This document shows positions 61,632-64,000 of a DNA stretch of 64,000 nucleotides, piece by piece. The stretch is from Cladophialophora immunda. Its lineage: Eukaryota > Ascomycota > Eurotiomycetes > Chaetothyriales > Herpotrichiellaceae. The stretch covers positions 1,054,001-1,118,000 of the forward strand of contig NW_015622547.1 of the NCBI RefSeq assembly GCF_000835495.1, given 5' to 3'. Within the stretch, counting starts at the first letter, position 1. Each line of letters opens with the position of its first letter. The notes under the pieces were generated by a model. The model was given only the letters and a program-made list of their open reading frames with translations, was not told the DNA's origin and did no database searches. The position numbers and the translations under genes were made by a program.

Positions 61632-62715
61632 ATGTACACCTGCGACCTCTGCCAGAGCGTGTACAAGAGCAGGAACACACTCACTCGCCACCTACAGAAC
61701 CATAATCTCCACCAGAGTCATGTCTGACATTTGCAACCGGGTCTTCTGTCGAGCGGATATTCTTAATCGGCATCGCTTGTTGCATGCGCCAAAGTCACCA
61801 CGTCCAACGGCGATTGTGAACTCGAGAATTGGACTAACGGCCGTCGCGTGTGATGCCTGCCGCCGCTCCAAGACAAAATGCGACGGACAGCCCACTTGCA
61901 GTAAGTGTGCTCACCAAAGTCGACAATGCCGGTATTCTGCAAGTCGAAGATTTCAAGTTTCAACAAGCAAAGAAACCCGAGATGTTACCCAGATAGGATC
62001 ATGTGCTTCTCGGGGACAGAAGAAATCCATGCTCTTCGATTTGTTCGAGACTGCCTTGCTGGACGGTCGGTCTAGCTCGGTCGTCAAAGAAATGCCTCTG
62101 TCCGGAATCGATGACATGTCGACCCATCTCGGGCAGGATCAAAACACATTGGTGGCTGCGCTTCTATCTCACCATGTGGCGCTATTAAGGTTCCACGCAC
62201 CTTTGGAAAACTTCCACCGCATTCCTGTTGATAACAGTAAGGCTCGGGAGATCGATGACGGACTCATTGACATTGCTCAGAGCTGGGCTACAGACTCTGT
62301 TGCTACCTTGGCCATCGCGCATTCTTGTGCTATCTACACGATCACGCATAGGGCAGCCGCCGGAGCTCATCTGTGGACGGCGCCCCTTACTCGCTTGGCT
62401 CATGCTGCTCTTTACGACTCTGCTCTAGCTTTGTGGATCTATGTCGGCATGCACTCCTCGGCTTCCCAACATATCCAAGCTGAAAAGGCGGAAGACTTAC
62501 CTTGCTTGCTGCGATCTCAAGCTGAGGGTGGATCTTTGCCACTATGCCAGGAAAATGCCTATGAAGCTCTGATGGATCTTGCACTGTTGTGTAAGAGGGT
62601 CAACAATGACGTGTCTAATGTCACATCGAAGTCAATCTGGAGTATGGCAGTCAATCCTTTCGCGGAATTGGTGAATCTGCGTAACGGAGGTGGTAGACCA
62701 GTCGGACTGCGATGA
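61632..62715 (+). pseudogene. C2H2 + Zn2Cys6 transcription factor, frameshifted and short
   Basis: From the ATG at 61632 a first C2H2 finger is read (C-x2-C-x12-H-x3-H), then the frame closes at a TGA at 61725. The second finger and everything after it continue in another frame, open from an ATG at 61720 to 62715 (331 aa): ICNRVFCRADILNRHRLLH, then a full Zn2Cys6 cluster (ACDACRRSKTKC, TCSKCAHQSRQC) and part of a middle domain. The shift falls where the first Cys of finger 2 should be. Fungal proteins with this C2H2-C2H2-Zn2Cys6 order are usually 600-900 aa, so the C-terminus is also short. The 331-aa part could still be expressed with one finger plus the Zn2Cys6 cluster. A read error remains possible. 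Confidence 0.7.
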
Positions 62716-62966
62716 TTGAAATCGAAGCCACTTCTCCGACACTTGTTGGCGATTAAAGCCACCTTAGGCCACCTTCTCCGATCCCGTCAGGCCCCGATCG
62801 AGCTAAAGTTCGCTGCCCCTTCCTCCAATACTGAGACGATCTACAACCCAATGTCTCCACCTGTCGATTGCGAGGACCAACGGTCCATTTTCTGAAAAGG
62901 AACAAATAGGCCATTCGTCCTCATGTACAGCCAAGTTAGACCTCAACGGAGAGCAGATCTGTCACG

Positions 62967-63704
62967 ATGGCTGTGGTAGTCCCCAATCCAGTCGTCCTTC
63001 TGTTAGGAGCTGGGCCTAATATTGGTGACGCCGTCGTCAGGGAGTTTTCAGCCAACAAATTTCGTGTCGCAGCAGTATCGAGAAGCAGGGAGGAGGGTAT
63101 CGATTCTGCAGGCGTCCTAAACATCACTGCCGACCTCAGCAATCCGGACGAAGTTCCAACCATCTTCACCAAAGTCGAGGCGTACTGGGGCGTACCGACT
63201 ATTGTCATCTATAATGCTGCTGCACGCACGCTTCAGCTACCAAACGACCCAATGTCTACTTTCTCTCTCACACAGTATCAACATGATCACAACATTAATG
63301 TCGCGGGCGCTCTCATCGCGTGTCTTTTCGCAGTGAAAGGCTTCGCTAGACTGCCTCCATCAACGCCGAAGACGTTCTTCTACACTGGCAACAAACTACA
63401 CGTCATGTCGTCGCCCCAAGCGCTGACGTTTGGGATGGACAAAGCAGCAATGGCTCATTGTATCTGGGATTGTGTCGTCGCCTATCGCGAAGCAGGATAC
63501 AAATTCTACTATACGGATGAGCGATTGAGTGACGGGAGACCGGCACGCGAACTCATGAGTGGCGAGGTCAGAGCTAAGGCTATGCTTGCCCTCGTTGAAG
63601 AACCGGCTCAGCAGCCGTGGTATTATACCATCGTTAAAGGGAAAGGATACGTCAATTTTGAGGACTCGGATAAAGGTGCAGCGCGGAAGTGTGAAGCGGA
63701 ATGA
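62967..63704 (+). CDS. Atypical short-chain dehydrogenase-like protein
   Basis: A single-exon gene of 245 aa. It has a Rossmann start (VVLLLGAGPNIGDAVVREF, G-x3-G-x-G-like), AAVSRS after beta-2, TADLSNPDEV and VIYNAAA in place of the NAG motif. The strand FFYTGNKLHV corresponds to the catalytic Ser strand, but the expected Tyr-x3-Lys is changed: GMDKAAMAH keeps a Lys with no Tyr four residues ahead. The protein is thus probably an NAD(P)-binding protein of the fungal atypical SDR group with altered or no dehydrogenase activity. The C-terminal region PWYYTIVKGKGYVNF is not recognised. The start is the first ATG of the frame. Confidence 0.8.
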   Translation: MAVVVPNPVVLLLGAGPNIGDAVVREFSANKFRVAAVSRSREEGIDSAGVLNITADLSNPDEVPTIFTKVEAYWGVPTIVIYNAAARTLQLPNDPMSTFSLTQYQHDHNINVAGALIACLFAVKGFARLPPSTPKTFFYTGNKLHVMSSPQALTFGMDKAAMAHCIWDCVVAYREAGYKFYYTDERLSDGRPARELMSGEVRAKAMLALVEEPAQQPWYYTIVKGKGYVNFEDSDKGAARKCEAE

Positions 63705-64000
63705 TACACTACATCAATTTACTCTTCGCTCAAGTAAGTTGGAAGATATAGCATGGTACCCCCTACAAACCCCCTATTGGGGCCCCACTTCTAGAGCCTC
63801 GTGTCCCTTTTTGCCCATGCTCGTCCTGGCAGACTCCGTTGTGGCTGACAGCAGAACGTAAAGCAGTGTAGTTCGCTAGACAGAACCTTCGGATAGTACT
63901 CGATCGAGTGACCCGCCACCCGCAGCGAATGGATATGTTTTATTCAGAGCAGGCAGAGCCTTGCCTCGTTGGCAAATGTACTCGGCGTTTCCCCCAATTC

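Overview
The window is nuclear DNA of a filamentous ascomycete (Pezizomycotina). Genes are interrupted by short GT-AG introns (about 46-160 nt, one of 323 nt). Zn2Cys6 regulators and MFS transporters are abundant, a WetA conidiation regulator is present, and intergenic spacers are 0.3-2 kb. The class cannot be fixed from the sequence; a Eurotiomycete-like fungus is my guess. I find no rRNA, tRNA, CRISPR array, transposase or polyketide/non-ribosomal peptide backbone gene. Exon boundaries were worked out by hand from splice signals, reading phase and family conservation.

Left part (1-15.5 kb): a 5'-truncated short-chain dehydrogenase, a Zn2Cys6 regulator, then housekeeping and developmental genes: COQ3 (ubiquinone methyltransferase), a BRAP2/Etp1-type RING protein, a three-repeat polyubiquitin, WetA and a membrane acyltransferase. 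Middle-left (17-25 kb): a cyclase-family hydrolase, a second Zn2Cys6 regulator, and a seven-exon sugar transporter divergent from that regulator. Middle (26-36 kb): an F-box-like protein with an SPR repeat, a tiny Cys/His-rich protein, a YdcF/DUF218 protein very close to the enterobacterial family, a secreted dipeptidyl-peptidase V and a siderophore-type MFS transporter.

The 37-52 kb stretch looks most like accessory metabolism: an enoyl-reductase-like dehydrogenase, a short-chain dehydrogenase, a Baeyer-Villiger-type FAD monooxygenase, an alpha-glucoside-type transporter, a ribokinase, a Zn2Cys6 regulator ending 17 bp from the ribokinase, and a divergent regulator lacking any visible DNA-binding domain. 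These may be one or two small catabolic clusters (sugar/polyol uptake and phosphorylation; ketone or cyclic-compound oxidation).

Right part (53-64 kb): a four-exon DUF1772/anthrone-oxygenase-like membrane protein, an unrecognised multi-exon gene at 55.2-56.1 kb, a Leu3-like Zn2Cys6 regulator, the spliceosomal WD40 protein PRP4, a C2H2+Zn2Cys6 regulator that appears broken by a 2-nt loss between its two fingers, and an atypical short-chain dehydrogenase. No single spectacular new system is evident. The most notable items are the broken zinc-finger regulator, the YdcF-like gene, two genes hidden by small exons, and the odd splice sites of the first regulator.
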